From the NCBI RefSeq assembly GCF_032380655.1, contig NZ_JAWDIY010000009.1, positions 124,001 through 188,000 of the forward strand: 64,000 nt of DNA, read 5' to 3'. This DNA is from Diplocloster hominis (GTDB lineage Bacteria; Bacillota; Clostridia; Lachnospirales; Lachnospiraceae). Shown piece by piece: positions 49,214 through 57,357 of the stretch. The position numbers and the translations under genes are program-made. The notes beneath the pieces are model-generated. The model had not been told where the DNA came from. It was given only the letters and a program-made list of their open reading frames with translations, and did no database searches. Each line of letters starts with the position of its first letter. The stretch's first letter is position 1.

Positions 49214-50828
49214 AAAGACGCTTGCCATGTATATTCGCCTCTCAGTCGAAGATGGAGATCTTCGCTCATCAACGGATAAGAGCGAGAGCAACAGTGTTAC
49301 CAACCAGCGGAAGATCCTTCAAAGCTACATCGAGCAGACTCATGATCTGCTCCCTTATCGCATTACGGAATTCTGTGATGACGGCTATAGCGGAACCAGC
49401 TTTGAGAGACCGAATTTCAAGCGCATGATGGAACTGGTTCGCAGAGGAGATATCCATTGTATTATTGTGAAGGATCTATCCCGCTTCGGCCGTGAGTATT
49501 TGGAGGTAGGAGCGTACCTCGAATTGATTCTTCCGCTCTTTGGCACGAGGTTTATTTCCGTCGGCGATGCCTTTGACAGCAATGATTACATCGGAACGAC
49601 CGGAGGCATGGAACTTGCACTGAGAAACCTTGTAAATGGGATGTACAGCAAGGATCTTTCCCTGAAAATCCGAAGTGCCGTAAAAACCCGCAACCGTAGA
49701 GGCTTGTACTGGGGTGGTCAAGCCTTTTATGGCTATCGGTTGGATCCATCAGACAAGCACAAGCTTTTAGTGGATGAAGATGTCCGTACAACGATAGAAA
49801 GAATCTTTGAATGGTGCATTGAAGGTTTGAGTACGATGGAAATTGCTAAACGTCTCAATGCACGAAAGATACCATCCCCGGCGGAGCATAAAAGGCAGAA
49901 CGGAGAGCGCTACAATGGGCGGGTTCTTGAAAGCGAACCGCTGTGGCTTGGCGGAACGGTTCGAAAGATTCTGAACGATGAAAGATATACCGGGAAGATG
50001 ATAAGCGGAACCAGAGAAACTGTGGGTATCCGCTCGAATAAAATGCGAAGCCTCCCGAGAGAGGATTGGGTCGTTGTTGAGGGAACGCATGAGGCTATCA
50101 TTTCGCCTGAAACCTATCAGCAGGCGATCAGTGCGCTGAAATCGCGGATACGGACTGTAAATAACAACACTGCCGGAAACCGTTCACAAAATCTGTTCGT
50201 CTGTGGGTACTGCGGCCGAAAACTGCAGCGCTCTCACGGGAAACAGGTTCATCTGTTCTGTGTGCGGGCGCGTTTTGAGCATAGCCCCGGATGTGAATCC
50301 TTGCATGAGAATGTTGACGCATTGCAGGCCAATGCGCTGCAGGTGGTAAAGCTGCATGCCAAATTGCTGCTTTCAAAATCAGATTATATCAAAAATCTGG
50401 ACAGCTCCAAGCGTGAGCAGATAAAGAGCCAGATCCGCATTGCTGATATGAGGTTGGGACACATCAACAGCACAAAGGGATTTCTATATGAGGAGTACCG
50501 TGCAGGCAAATACACCAAAGACCGGTTCAAAGAGATCCAGCAAACGAATCAGATGGAATGTGAACGATTGCAGATCCAAATCAAGGATCTGAGGAAGGAA
50601 CTGGAGGATTGGAACAAACGGTATGACGCAGCCTGCAACACCACGCAGAGCGTAAAGGATATTCTGGCTCTGTCAGAATATCGTCCGGAAGTGATTGCCC
50701 GGCTTGTGGATCAGGTGCGTGTTTTTGAGAACGGGAGGGTCGAAATTGAGTTTCGCAACGTAGATGCATTTGAAAGGCTCCTTTTGCCAGAGAGCATTTC
50801 ACATCCCATGAAGCACAATGCTGTTTAG
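49206..50828 (+). CDS. Large serine recombinase 3, 540 aa
   Basis: The ATG overlaps recombinase 2 by eight bases, with AAGGAGG just upstream. Catalytic MYIRLSVEDGDLRSS (Ser13), VKDLSRFGREYLE, a recombinase domain and a zinc ribbon (FVCGYCGRKLQRS, FCVRARFEHSPGCES) are in order, ending in a coiled coil. It is the last gene of the element. About 190 bases after its stop the sequence becomes the interior of spoVAC. This position next to an attachment site is typical of element integrases. Confidence 0.92.
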   Translation: MPEKTLAMYIRLSVEDGDLRSSTDKSESNSVTNQRKILQSYIEQTHDLLPYRITEFCDDGYSGTSFERPNFKRMMELVRRGDIHCIIVKDLSRFGREYLEVGAYLELILPLFGTRFISVGDAFDSNDYIGTTGGMELALRNLVNGMYSKDLSLKIRSAVKTRNRRGLYWGGQAFYGYRLDPSDKHKLLVDEDVRTTIERIFEWCIEGLSTMEIAKRLNARKIPSPAEHKRQNGERYNGRVLESEPLWLGGTVRKILNDERYTGKMISGTRETVGIRSNKMRSLPREDWVVVEGTHEAIISPETYQQAISALKSRIRTVNNNTAGNRSQNLFVCGYCGRKLQRSHGKQVHLFCVRARFEHSPGCESLHENVDALQANALQVVKLHAKLLLSKSDYIKNLDSSKREQIKSQIRIADMRLGHINSTKGFLYEEYRAGKYTKDRFKEIQQTNQMECERLQIQIKDLRKELEDWNKRYDAACNTTQSVKDILALSEYRPEVIARLVDQVRVFENGRVEIEFRNVDAFERLLLPESISHPMKHNAV

Positions 50829-51014
50829 CAAAGATGTCCCCAAATTGCTCTCGAACAGGGATGTTCTTGTCTGCCCAAATCCCTATTATCACAGCAATTA
50901 TCCCTATTATCACAGCAGTTTTGCGAAAAAAGCCGATTTTTTTAGAAATTTGAGGAGCCAAAAACCCAGTAAAATAGGGCAAAAATTTCCCTCGTCCCTA
51001 TCTTGACACAAGCA
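50829..51014 (+). other. Element right end with att-like repeats
   Basis: Two perfect copies of ATCCCTATTATCACAGCA lie at 50,879-50,896 and 50,900-50,917 (period 21). A variant, TCCCTATCTTGACACAAGCA, lies at 50,995-51,014, just where spoVAC homology begins. The rest is A/T-rich. These may be recombinase-binding sites around attR. The exact crossover point cannot be fixed without the other end. Confidence 0.6.
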
Positions 51015-51146
51015 GAAGGCCAGGTGTTCGGTGTGGGATGTAAAATATTTACCATCGCCGGACCGGTGATCCTGTACGGAATCTTTACCTCCTGGCTGCT
51101 GGGACTCATTTATTATCTGCTGCAGTGGACGGGGGTGATCTCATGA
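51015..51146 (+). pseudogene. spoVAC: 3' fragment of spoVAC
   Basis: The frame reads EGQVFGVGCKIFTIAGPVIL, then YGIFTSWLLGLIYYLLQWTG and stops at 51,144-51,146. This is the C-terminal end of SpoVAC, a membrane protein of the spore dipicolinic acid channel. About 43 codons remain, and an upstream stop in frame shows that no start is present. The stop overlaps the ATG of spoVAD. The gene was therefore cut by the element; the missing 5' part should be at the element's other end. Confidence 0.8.
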
Positions 51147-52153
51147 CGCAGATGATCGGAAAACAAAGCCTGCAATTTGAACATGCGCCGCATATACTGG
51201 GGCATGCCTCAATTGTAGGAAAAAAAGAAGGAGAGGGTCCCCTTGGACATTTGTTTGATGTGGTTGGCGAAGATGCGCTGTTTGGTGAGAAAACGTGGGA
51301 GGCAGCTGAAAGCTATCTGCAGAAACAGGCTGGGGAAATGGCCATCGGAAAAGCGGGACTAGAGAGCTGGCAGATCCGCTATATCTTCTCCGGCGACCTG
51401 CTGGCCCAGGGAGTGGCGACTTCCTTTGGGCTGGTGGATCTGAACATTCCCCTGTTCGGACTGTACGGAGCCTGCTCCACCATAGGGGAAGCATTATCCC
51501 TGGGAGCCATGACGGTAGCTGCGGATTATGCGGATTATGTAATCTCTATGGCTTCCAGTCACTTTGGCAGTGCGGAGAAGGAGTTCCGTTTCCCCTTGCA
51601 GTACGCCGGCCAGCGGCCCTTGTCCGCTTGCTGGACAGTCACCGGATGCGGTGCGTTCGTGCTGGGCAAAGACGGAGGAAAAGTCCGTATAACCGGTATT
51701 ACCACCGGGAAAATCGTAGATTACGGTATCAAAGACTCCCTGAATATGGGAGCATGTATGGCGCCTGCGGCCTGTGACACGATCTATCAGAATTTTATGG
51801 ATTTCAACCGTCAGCCGTCCGACTATGACCGTATATTTACCGGAGATCTGGGAAATGTAGGGAAAACCATTCTTCTGGAGCTGCTGAAGGAAAAAGGGTT
51901 TGATATCAGCAGCCAGCATACGGACTGCGGGATAGAGATCTATGACGCAGAACGCCAGGATACCCACAACGGAGGCAGCGGCTGCGGCTGCGCAGCCGTA
52001 ACCCTGTCGGCCTATATTATGCGGCAGCTGGAGAAAAAAGCGTGGAAACGGGTTATGCTGGTACCTACCGGAGCGCTGCTCTCAAAGGTAAGCTACAACG
52101 AAGGAAATACAGTTCCCGGAATCGCCCAGGCGGTTGTACTGGAGAGCTGCTGA
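51143..52153 (+). CDS. spoVAD: Stage V sporulation protein AD, 336 aa
   Basis: The protein has the thiolase-like SpoVAD fold (LFGLYGACSTIGEALSLGAM, ASSHFGSAEKEFRFP, TGCGAFVLGKDG, GGSGCGCAAVTLSAY). SpoVAD binds dipicolinic acid during its import into the developing spore. Length fits the family. The start overlaps the spoVAC stop as ATGA, the normal operon arrangement. With spoVAC broken upstream, spoVAD loses its usual promoter connection unless the element is excised or supplies transcription. Confidence 0.9.
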   Translation: MTQMIGKQSLQFEHAPHILGHASIVGKKEGEGPLGHLFDVVGEDALFGEKTWEAAESYLQKQAGEMAIGKAGLESWQIRYIFSGDLLAQGVATSFGLVDLNIPLFGLYGACSTIGEALSLGAMTVAADYADYVISMASSHFGSAEKEFRFPLQYAGQRPLSACWTVTGCGAFVLGKDGGKVRITGITTGKIVDYGIKDSLNMGACMAPAACDTIYQNFMDFNRQPSDYDRIFTGDLGNVGKTILLELLKEKGFDISSQHTDCGIEIYDAERQDTHNGGSGCGCAAVTLSAYIMRQLEKKAWKRVMLVPTGALLSKVSYNEGNTVPGIAQAVVLESC

Positions 52154-52247
52154 TCAATTTTTTCCGTTCCAACGTGCATAATGCCTTATGAACGGGACAA
52201 ACTAAGTGTATTGTCCACGCAAAGAAAGAGAAGGGAGATGGACATCA

Positions 52248-52604
52248 ATGGATTATATCAATGCTTTCTGGGTAGGCGGCCTGATCTGCGCCCTGGTTCA
52301 GATATTGATGGAAAAAACGAAACTGATGCCCGGCAGAATCATGGTACTGCTGGTATGCAGCGGTGCGGTACTGGGAGCTCTTAACATCTATCAGCCATTC
52401 CAGGAATTCGCAGGAGCCGGAGCCAGTGTTCCGCTTCTTGGATTCGGGAATCTGTTATGGAAGGGCGTCAAAGAGTCGATCGCAAGCGACGGATTCCTCG
52501 GTATCTTTATGGGGGGCTTCACCGCCAGCGCTGTAGGAGTATCCGCAGCTCTGATCTTCGGATACCTGGCATCCCTTATATTCAATCCCAAAATGAAAAA
52601 ATAA
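52248..52604 (+). CDS. spoVAE: Stage V sporulation protein AE, 118 aa
   Basis: This is a small membrane protein with three to four hydrophobic helices and the SpoVAE pattern (FWVGGLICALVQILMEKT, VPLLGFGNLLWKGVKESI). It works with SpoVAC and SpoVAD in dipicolinate transport across the forespore membrane. GAAGGGAGATGGACATCA precedes the ATG. It follows spoVAD after 94 bases and precedes a terminator. Confidence 0.88.
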   Translation: MDYINAFWVGGLICALVQILMEKTKLMPGRIMVLLVCSGAVLGALNIYQPFQEFAGAGASVPLLGFGNLLWKGVKESIASDGFLGIFMGGFTASAVGVSAALIFGYLASLIFNPKMKK

Positions 52605-52653
52605 AGATATTTCAAGTAACGAGGCTTCTGCCCGTGCTTTTAATATAGATTAA

Positions 52654-52684
52654 GGATATACAACCGCGGATGTATATCCTTTTC
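52654..52684 (+). terminator. Terminator after spoVAE
   Basis: GGATATACA pairs with TGTATATCC (9 bp) around an eight-base loop, then TTTTC. Confidence 0.8.
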
Positions 52685-52749
52685 TCTTGTTATTCTGTTC
52701 CCCCTTTCCGGGATATTCAGCTGCGAATCTGCACTCTGAATAATTACAG

Positions 52750-52778
52750 TTGAAAATTTGCGGCAGAAAGTTTATAAT
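52750..52778 (+). promoter_or_regulatory. Promoter of the ABC exporter gene
   Basis: TTGAAA (52,750-52,755) and TATAAT (52,773-52,778) are 17 bases apart, about 22 bases before the start. Confidence 0.75.
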
Positions 52779-52799
52779 AGGGAAGCTAGGGGGAATAGG

Positions 52800-54554
52800 A
52801 TGGAACACAAATGGAGGAAACTGTTTTCTTATTACAAACCTTATAAGTGGCTTTTTATATCAGATATGTTTTTCGCTGTGGTGGGTGCCGCGGTGACTCT
52901 GGTGATTCCGCTGATCGTCCGCTATATTACCAGCCGGGTAACGGCGCTGCCGCTAAACGATGCGGTGCAGATGGTACTGCGGCTTGGAATATTGATGATT
53001 GGTCTGGTGCTGATTGAATTTGTCTGCAATTTTTATATTGCCTATTACGGACATATTATGGGAGCGAAGATCGAGTATGATATGAGAAATGAGATCTTTG
53101 CCCATTATCAGAAATTGTCGTTCGCTTTTTATGATAATCAAAAGGTTGGGCAGCTGCTGTCCAGGGTTACGAATGATCTGTTTGACATCAGTGAACTTCT
53201 GCATCACGGGCCGGAGGACGTATTTATTTCCCTGATCAAGATGATCGGTTCTTTCGTGATTCTGTTTCAGGTGAATATGCCGCTGACATGGGTGGCTTTT
53301 GCATTTTTGCCGGTAATGCTCATCTATGCGTTTTATTTTAACACGAAAATGAAGCACGCGTTTAAGCAGAATCGGGCGAAGATCGCGGATATTAACAGTC
53401 AGATCGAGGATAATCTTTCCGGCATCCGGGTGGTAAAGTCTTTTGCCAATGAAGAGATCGAGCTGAAGAAGTTTTATAAAGGCAACAGCAAGTTTGTGGA
53501 TGCGAAGAAGAGAAGCTATCTGTATATGGGAGGATATAATTCGGGGCTGGGGGCCTTGACGACCCTGGTAACCGTGGTAGTGCTGATGGCCGGCGGGATG
53601 TTTATTGCCAAGGGAACGGTCAATGCATCGGACCTGATTACGTTTCTTCTATATATTAATAACTTTACGGAGCCGGTGAAGAAGCTGGTGAATTTTACGG
53701 AGCAGTTCCAGAACGGATACAGCGGGTATGAGCGCTTTTTGGAGATTCTGGATGTGGAACCGGATATCAGGGATGGAAAAGATGCAGTTCCGATCCGGAA
53801 GCTGCGGGGAGATATCGTATTCGAAGACGTCTCCTTTCGCTATGAGGACAGCACAGATAAGGTGCTTCATCATGTGAGCCTGGATGTGAAGGCGGGTACT
53901 TATATCGCGCTGGTGGGATCTTCAGGCGCCGGTAAGACAACGCTTTGCAGCCTGATCCCGAGATTTTATGATGTTACTTCGGGACGTATTACGATTGACG
54001 GAATCGATATAAGAAATATGCGTTTGAAGGATTTGAGAGATCAGATTGGAATCGTGCAGCAGGACGTGTATCTGTTTGCCGGAACAGTAATGGATAATAT
54101 CCGGTATGGAAGGCCTGATGCCACGGATGAAGAAGTCGTCCGTGCGGCAAAACTGGCCAATGCTCATGAATTTATTATGGAAATGCAGGATCACTATGAT
54201 ACGGATATCGGTCAGCGGGGAGTGAAGATCTCCGGCGGACAAAAGCAGAGATTATCCATTGCCAGGGTATTTTTAAAGAATCCGCCGATCCTTATTTTCG
54301 ATGAAGCCACTTCGGCGCTGGATAATGAGAGTGAACGGGTGGTTCAGGAATCTCTCGAACGGCTGGCGGCTAACCGGACCACCTTCGTGATCGCCCACCG
54401 TCTGTCCACTATCCGCAATGCGGAGAAAATATTGGTGCTGACAGAGGAGGGAATCCAGGAAGAGGGAACACATGAGGAACTTCTTGACAAAAACGGAATC
54501 TACGCGCGCTTATATCAAATGCAGTTCCGCAATGAGGGGACTACGGTTCCATGA
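52800..54554 (+). CDS. ABC exporter half-transporter, 584 aa
   Basis: Six membrane helices are followed by an ATPase domain with Walker A GSSGAGKTT, signature ISGGQKQRLSIARVF and Walker B ILIFDEATSALD. It has the MsbA/LmrA length and layout, so it is probably a homodimeric exporter of lipids, drugs or peptides. I chose the ATG at 52,800, ten bases after AGGGGGAATAGG, instead of an upstream in-frame codon inside the promoter. It stands alone in the chromosome right of the spoVA genes. The substrate is unknown. Confidence 0.88.
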   Translation: MEHKWRKLFSYYKPYKWLFISDMFFAVVGAAVTLVIPLIVRYITSRVTALPLNDAVQMVLRLGILMIGLVLIEFVCNFYIAYYGHIMGAKIEYDMRNEIFAHYQKLSFAFYDNQKVGQLLSRVTNDLFDISELLHHGPEDVFISLIKMIGSFVILFQVNMPLTWVAFAFLPVMLIYAFYFNTKMKHAFKQNRAKIADINSQIEDNLSGIRVVKSFANEEIELKKFYKGNSKFVDAKKRSYLYMGGYNSGLGALTTLVTVVVLMAGGMFIAKGTVNASDLITFLLYINNFTEPVKKLVNFTEQFQNGYSGYERFLEILDVEPDIRDGKDAVPIRKLRGDIVFEDVSFRYEDSTDKVLHHVSLDVKAGTYIALVGSSGAGKTTLCSLIPRFYDVTSGRITIDGIDIRNMRLKDLRDQIGIVQQDVYLFAGTVMDNIRYGRPDATDEEVVRAAKLANAHEFIMEMQDHYDTDIGQRGVKISGGQKQRLSIARVFLKNPPILIFDEATSALDNESERVVQESLERLAANRTTFVIAHRLSTIRNAEKILVLTEEGIQEEGTHEELLDKNGIYARLYQMQFRNEGTTVP

Positions 54555-54800
54555 TAAGGGATACCCAAAGGGCATCCCGTAATACATGCCCTGCGGGCGG
54601 GCATGCAGCTTTTGCTGCATGATAAGGTATAAAATAAAGGGAACTTGTTTAATATAATGAACAAAGATTTCCCGACTCTATAGGTGGAACCGGAGCCGGC
54701 GGATCCAGCTTAACGGCTGTTTATCGGCAGAAAATAACCGGTATCCCCCGCTGAAAAGAGATTGAAACTACGAATAGAAAAAAGGATAGGAAGTAAAGTT
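54555..54800 (+). other. Non-coding spacer with tandem hairpins
   Basis: CATGCCC/GGGCATG near 54,585-54,607 and ATGCAGC-TTTT-GCTGCAT near 54,604-54,622 form two close hairpins, which may end the ABC transcript. No gene was seen before the RBS at 54,786. Confidence 0.55.
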
Positions 54801-55691
54801 ATGGGAATAGAATTTAAGAAAATAGCATTGGAAGACCGGGATCTGGTCACTAAGTACCTCTGGGCCTCCCAGGTCAGAAGCTGCGAAGAAACATTTGCCA
54901 ACACCTACCTGTGGTCCAGGCAGTATCCGATAGAATTTGCCATCGTCGACGACATGCTGGTATTTCAGACAATACAAGAAAATCCCTCCTTTGATTTTCC
55001 CAGAGGACAGGGGGATTTAAAAAGCTGTATGGATAAAATGATGGAGTACTACGAGGAAAAAGGTTATCCATTCCGGATGCACCTGGTAACGGAAGAGGAT
55101 TTTGCAAAGCTTGCGGCACTCTATCCGGGAAAAATGAAGATCGAGTACGACCGGGATTCGGCGGATTATGTCTATGAAACGGAAAAGCTGATCACTCTGG
55201 CCGGTAAAAAATATCACGGTAAGAGAAACCATATCAACAAATTCCGGGAGTTGTATCCGGATTGGGTGTATGAAAAGATTACGGATGATAATCTGGACGA
55301 CGCGTTCCAGATGGCGCTGAAATGGCGGCATGAAAATGCCTGTGACCAGGATGAGGAAAAGCGTCTGGAGCTGTGCGTAACCATGAATGCGCTGCGTCTG
55401 TTAAAAGAACTGCATTTGTCGGGCGGCCTGATCCGTGCCAAAGGCCAGGTGGTGGCGATCGCGATCGGAGAGCCGGTAAGCGAAGATACCTTTGTGGTCC
55501 ACAATGAAAAAGCTTTCGCCGATGTGCCCGGGGCGTATCCGATGATCAACCAGCAGTTTGCGGAACATGAAGCCCAAAATTATAAATATACGAACCGGGA
55601 GGATGATGCGGGAAGTGAAGGTCTAAGAAAAGCCAAATTGTCGTACCGGCCGGAAATCCTGCTTCAAAAGGGTGTGGTCACTTACGCCTAA
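54801..55691 (+). CDS. DUF2156-family acyltransferase-like protein, 296 aa
   Basis: The ATG at 54,801 follows GGATAGGAAGTAAAGTT. DUF2156 features are visible: an N-terminal FANTYLWSRQYPIEFAIVDD, a middle ITLAGKKYHGKRNHINKF and a C-terminal GNAT-like part (IAIGEPVSEDTFVVHNEKAF, AYPMINQQFAEHEAQ). The fold is related to aminoacyl-tRNA-dependent lipid modifiers such as MprF C-termini. It lacks the MprF membrane domain, so it is a soluble enzyme. Its true substrate is unknown. It is followed by a long inverted repeat. Confidence 0.8.
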   Translation: MGIEFKKIALEDRDLVTKYLWASQVRSCEETFANTYLWSRQYPIEFAIVDDMLVFQTIQENPSFDFPRGQGDLKSCMDKMMEYYEEKGYPFRMHLVTEEDFAKLAALYPGKMKIEYDRDSADYVYETEKLITLAGKKYHGKRNHINKFRELYPDWVYEKITDDNLDDAFQMALKWRHENACDQDEEKRLELCVTMNALRLLKELHLSGGLIRAKGQVVAIAIGEPVSEDTFVVHNEKAFADVPGAYPMINQQFAEHEAQNYKYTNREDDAGSEGLRKAKLSYRPEILLQKGVVTYA

Positions 55692-55745
55692 ACCAGGTTA
55701 ACTGCTGAACAAAAATCGGTCCAACACTTTAACTATACATTACGG

Positions 55746-55840
55746 GGCTGCCGGGAAATAAATCAGTCATATCAGATATGGAACATGTTTTCAGGTTTCA
55801 CATCAAATATCTGGTATGCAAATTTTATTTCCCGGCAGCC
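55746..55840. repeat. 17-bp perfect inverted repeat around 61 bases
   Basis: GGCTGCCGGGAAATAAA at 55,746-55,762 is the exact reverse complement of 55,824-55,840. It lies between convergent genes (DUF2156 plus strand, XRE minus strand), so it could be a bidirectional terminator or a small mobile remnant. Confidence 0.8.
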
Positions 55841-55919
55841 TCATTCATTTTTAGAATAATGCAGTATTTTTTACAATCATACGTCAGGCAGATATTATGT
55901 TCGGTCCCGGGCTCCATCT

Positions 55920-56390
55920 TTAAGAATTGCCAGTGCCCATTGTCCGTGCAAAAAGGTAAACACCTACCAGTGTCTCTGCGATAGATGCTCCCAACAACAC
56001 TCCTGAAATAAAATCCCGGAAACCGGAACCGCCGAGCAATTGTGAAAGTGCAAACATGGAAATTCCTATTATAATCAGCATGATTCCCAACATGGATTGT
56101 TTTTGCTTTTCTAACACCTGTATCCGTTTGAGCATATCTGTCATCTGTCGATCATCCACGGAGCAGATGTTATTCCTGTCATTCATGTTTCCATCCATTA
56201 ATTCTGCGATTGTAATTCCTAACTGCTGGCACAGTGGCTGCACGATGCTGTAATCAGGCATACATTTCCCGCATTCCCACTTTGAAATCGTTTTATTCGA
56301 TATCCCGAGTTTTTCCGCAAGCTGCTCCTGAGTCATATTTATTTCTTTCCGCTTCTGCGAAATGAAAGATCCTGTTCTTATCTTGTCCAT
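55920..56390 (-). CDS. XRE regulator with membrane helices, 156 aa
   Basis: An N-terminal XRE domain (MTQEQLAEKLGISNKTISKW, ECGKCMPDYSIVQPLCQQLG) is followed by a linker and about two hydrophobic helices (MLGIMLIIIGISMFALSQLL). Membrane-linked XRE proteins of this type often sense cell-envelope signals. It is transcribed away from the carAB region. The upstream region on the minus strand has only a short leader. Target genes are not clear, since its flanking genes are a DUF2156 enzyme and an AraC fragment. Confidence 0.85.
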   Translation of the reverse strand: MDKIRTGSFISQKRKEINMTQEQLAEKLGISNKTISKWECGKCMPDYSIVQPLCQQLGITIAELMDGNMNDRNNICSVDDRQMTDMLKRIQVLEKQKQSMLGIMLIIIGISMFALSQLLGGSGFRDFISGVLLGASIAETLVGVYLFARTMGTGNS

Positions 56391-56528
56391 CTTAGAACCT
56401 CCCGTGTTTTCTTATCATCATCCAGTTTATCAAAAATGGAGTCATTGGAACACCACTTATACAGAGAATTTGAGGGGAATTATAGTTTTACCCTAATCTG
56501 AACGAAATATTTTCCGAATTCGCAATAG

Positions 56529-56845
56529 TTAAAGGACATCCCGGTATTCACTGGGGGAAATACCAACGATCTTCTTGAATACGCTGCTGAAATAATACTG
56601 GTCGGTATAACCGCAGGCAGAGGAGATCTCATAGATCTTCAGGTTCGTGGAGGACAAAAGATGCCTGGCGTGCTCGATACGGGCCAGATTGATATACTCG
56701 TTGACGCTCATACCGGTGGAGGATTTGAAGAGCTGTCCGTAATAATTCTGGCTCAGGAACAGCTTAACTGCTACGGAGCCTACACTTAAGGTTTCCTCTG
56801 TATAGTGTTCCCGGATGAACTGTTTTCCATGTTCGAATCGAATAG
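56529..56845 (-). pseudogene. Truncated AraC-family regulator, C-terminal DNA-binding part
   Basis: On the minus strand the frame gives LSVGSVAVKLFLSQNYYGQL, STGMSVNEYINLARIEHARH and ISSACGYTDQYYFSSVFKK, the two helix-turn-helix motifs of AraC proteins. The frame meets stop codons just upstream (around 56,850), with no start and no ligand-binding domain. The upstream boundary falls beside a nested inverted repeat at 56,878, so the 5' part was probably lost by insertion or deletion there. Confidence 0.75.
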
Positions 56846-56877
56846 AATGTTATTATTTATGGATAATATGATCCATG

Positions 56878-56960
56878 AGCGGTTGGAATGCAAGGATGCT
56901 GCCCAGGCCGAAAGACACAATAGGTCCCCGGCCTGGGCAGTTTTTTGCATTCCAGCCGCT
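56878..56960. repeat. Nested inverted repeat beside the AraC remnant
   Basis: Outer arms AGCGGTTGGAATGCAA (56,878-56,893) and TTGCATTCCAGCCGCT (56,945-56,960) pair with one G-U. Inner arms CTGCCCAGGCC (56,899-56,909) and GGCCTGGGCAG (56,930-56,940) pair perfectly, followed by six T. It works as a terminator on paper but is unusually long. Confidence 0.75.
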
Positions 56961-57134
56961 TGTAAAAGACTGGGCGGAGGTTGTACCCGAACCATGGGAT
57001 AACCGTGTGGAAGAACCGTTCCGGGCAGAGGCGGTATCGTATCTCCCAGCTCCGATTTTCAATAAGCTTAAACAGTTTTGAAGCTGACATAAATTTAGAT
57101 ACTCAAAAAAAAATTCTGAATTAAAAGTAAATAG
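56961..57134. other. Intergenic stretch before the carAB promoter
   Basis: No gene is supported. The left part continues the palindromic sequence from the nested repeat (ACCATGGGATAACC and neighbours). The right part is A/T-rich and leads into the promoter. Confidence 0.5.
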
Positions 57135-57223
57135 TTGAAAAGTGACGAATTCTGTGGTACAATGCTGTCAATTTAGGCAAAGGTTCCATGGCTTTTTCTA
57201 TATATAATGAAAAAGCCATTTTT
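57135..57223 (+). promoter_or_regulatory. carAB promoter and attenuator-like hairpin
   Basis: TTGAAA (57,135-57,140) and TATAAT-like TACAAT (57,158-57,163) are spaced by 17 bases. A leader terminator ATGGCTTTTTC/GAAAAAGCCAT (57,188-57,219, 11 bp) is followed by TTTTT. It lies ~135 bases before carA, so pyrimidine-controlled attenuation is likely, although no clear PyrR-binding loop was recognised. Confidence 0.7.
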
Positions 57224-57244
57224 AGGGCTTAATACAAGGGTTAT

Positions 57245-57343
57245 CTACGGGTATACCTAAATGTCTTGGAAACCAGACAATAATAATGAAATACCCTACG
57301 GGTATACCTAAATGTCTAGAAAACCAGACAATAATAATGAAAG
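57245..57343 (+). repeat. 51-base tandem duplication in the carA leader
   Basis: The unit starts CTACGGGTATACCTAAATGT and is repeated head to tail at 57,245 and 57,296, with a few differences (TTGGAAACC against TAGAAAACC). It lies between the attenuator hairpin and the carA ribosome binding site. The second copy ends at AATGAAAGGAA. Confidence 0.8.
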
Positions 57344-57357
57344 GAATAGGGTGGAAT

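Noticed and set aside
1..51014. Prophage
   Set aside because: No terminase, portal, capsid, tail or lysis gene is present; the content fits a plasmid-like or conjugative element.
57245..57343. CRISPR-like tandem repeat
   Set aside because: Only two units occur, without spacers or cas genes; the same holds for the repeats at 50,879.
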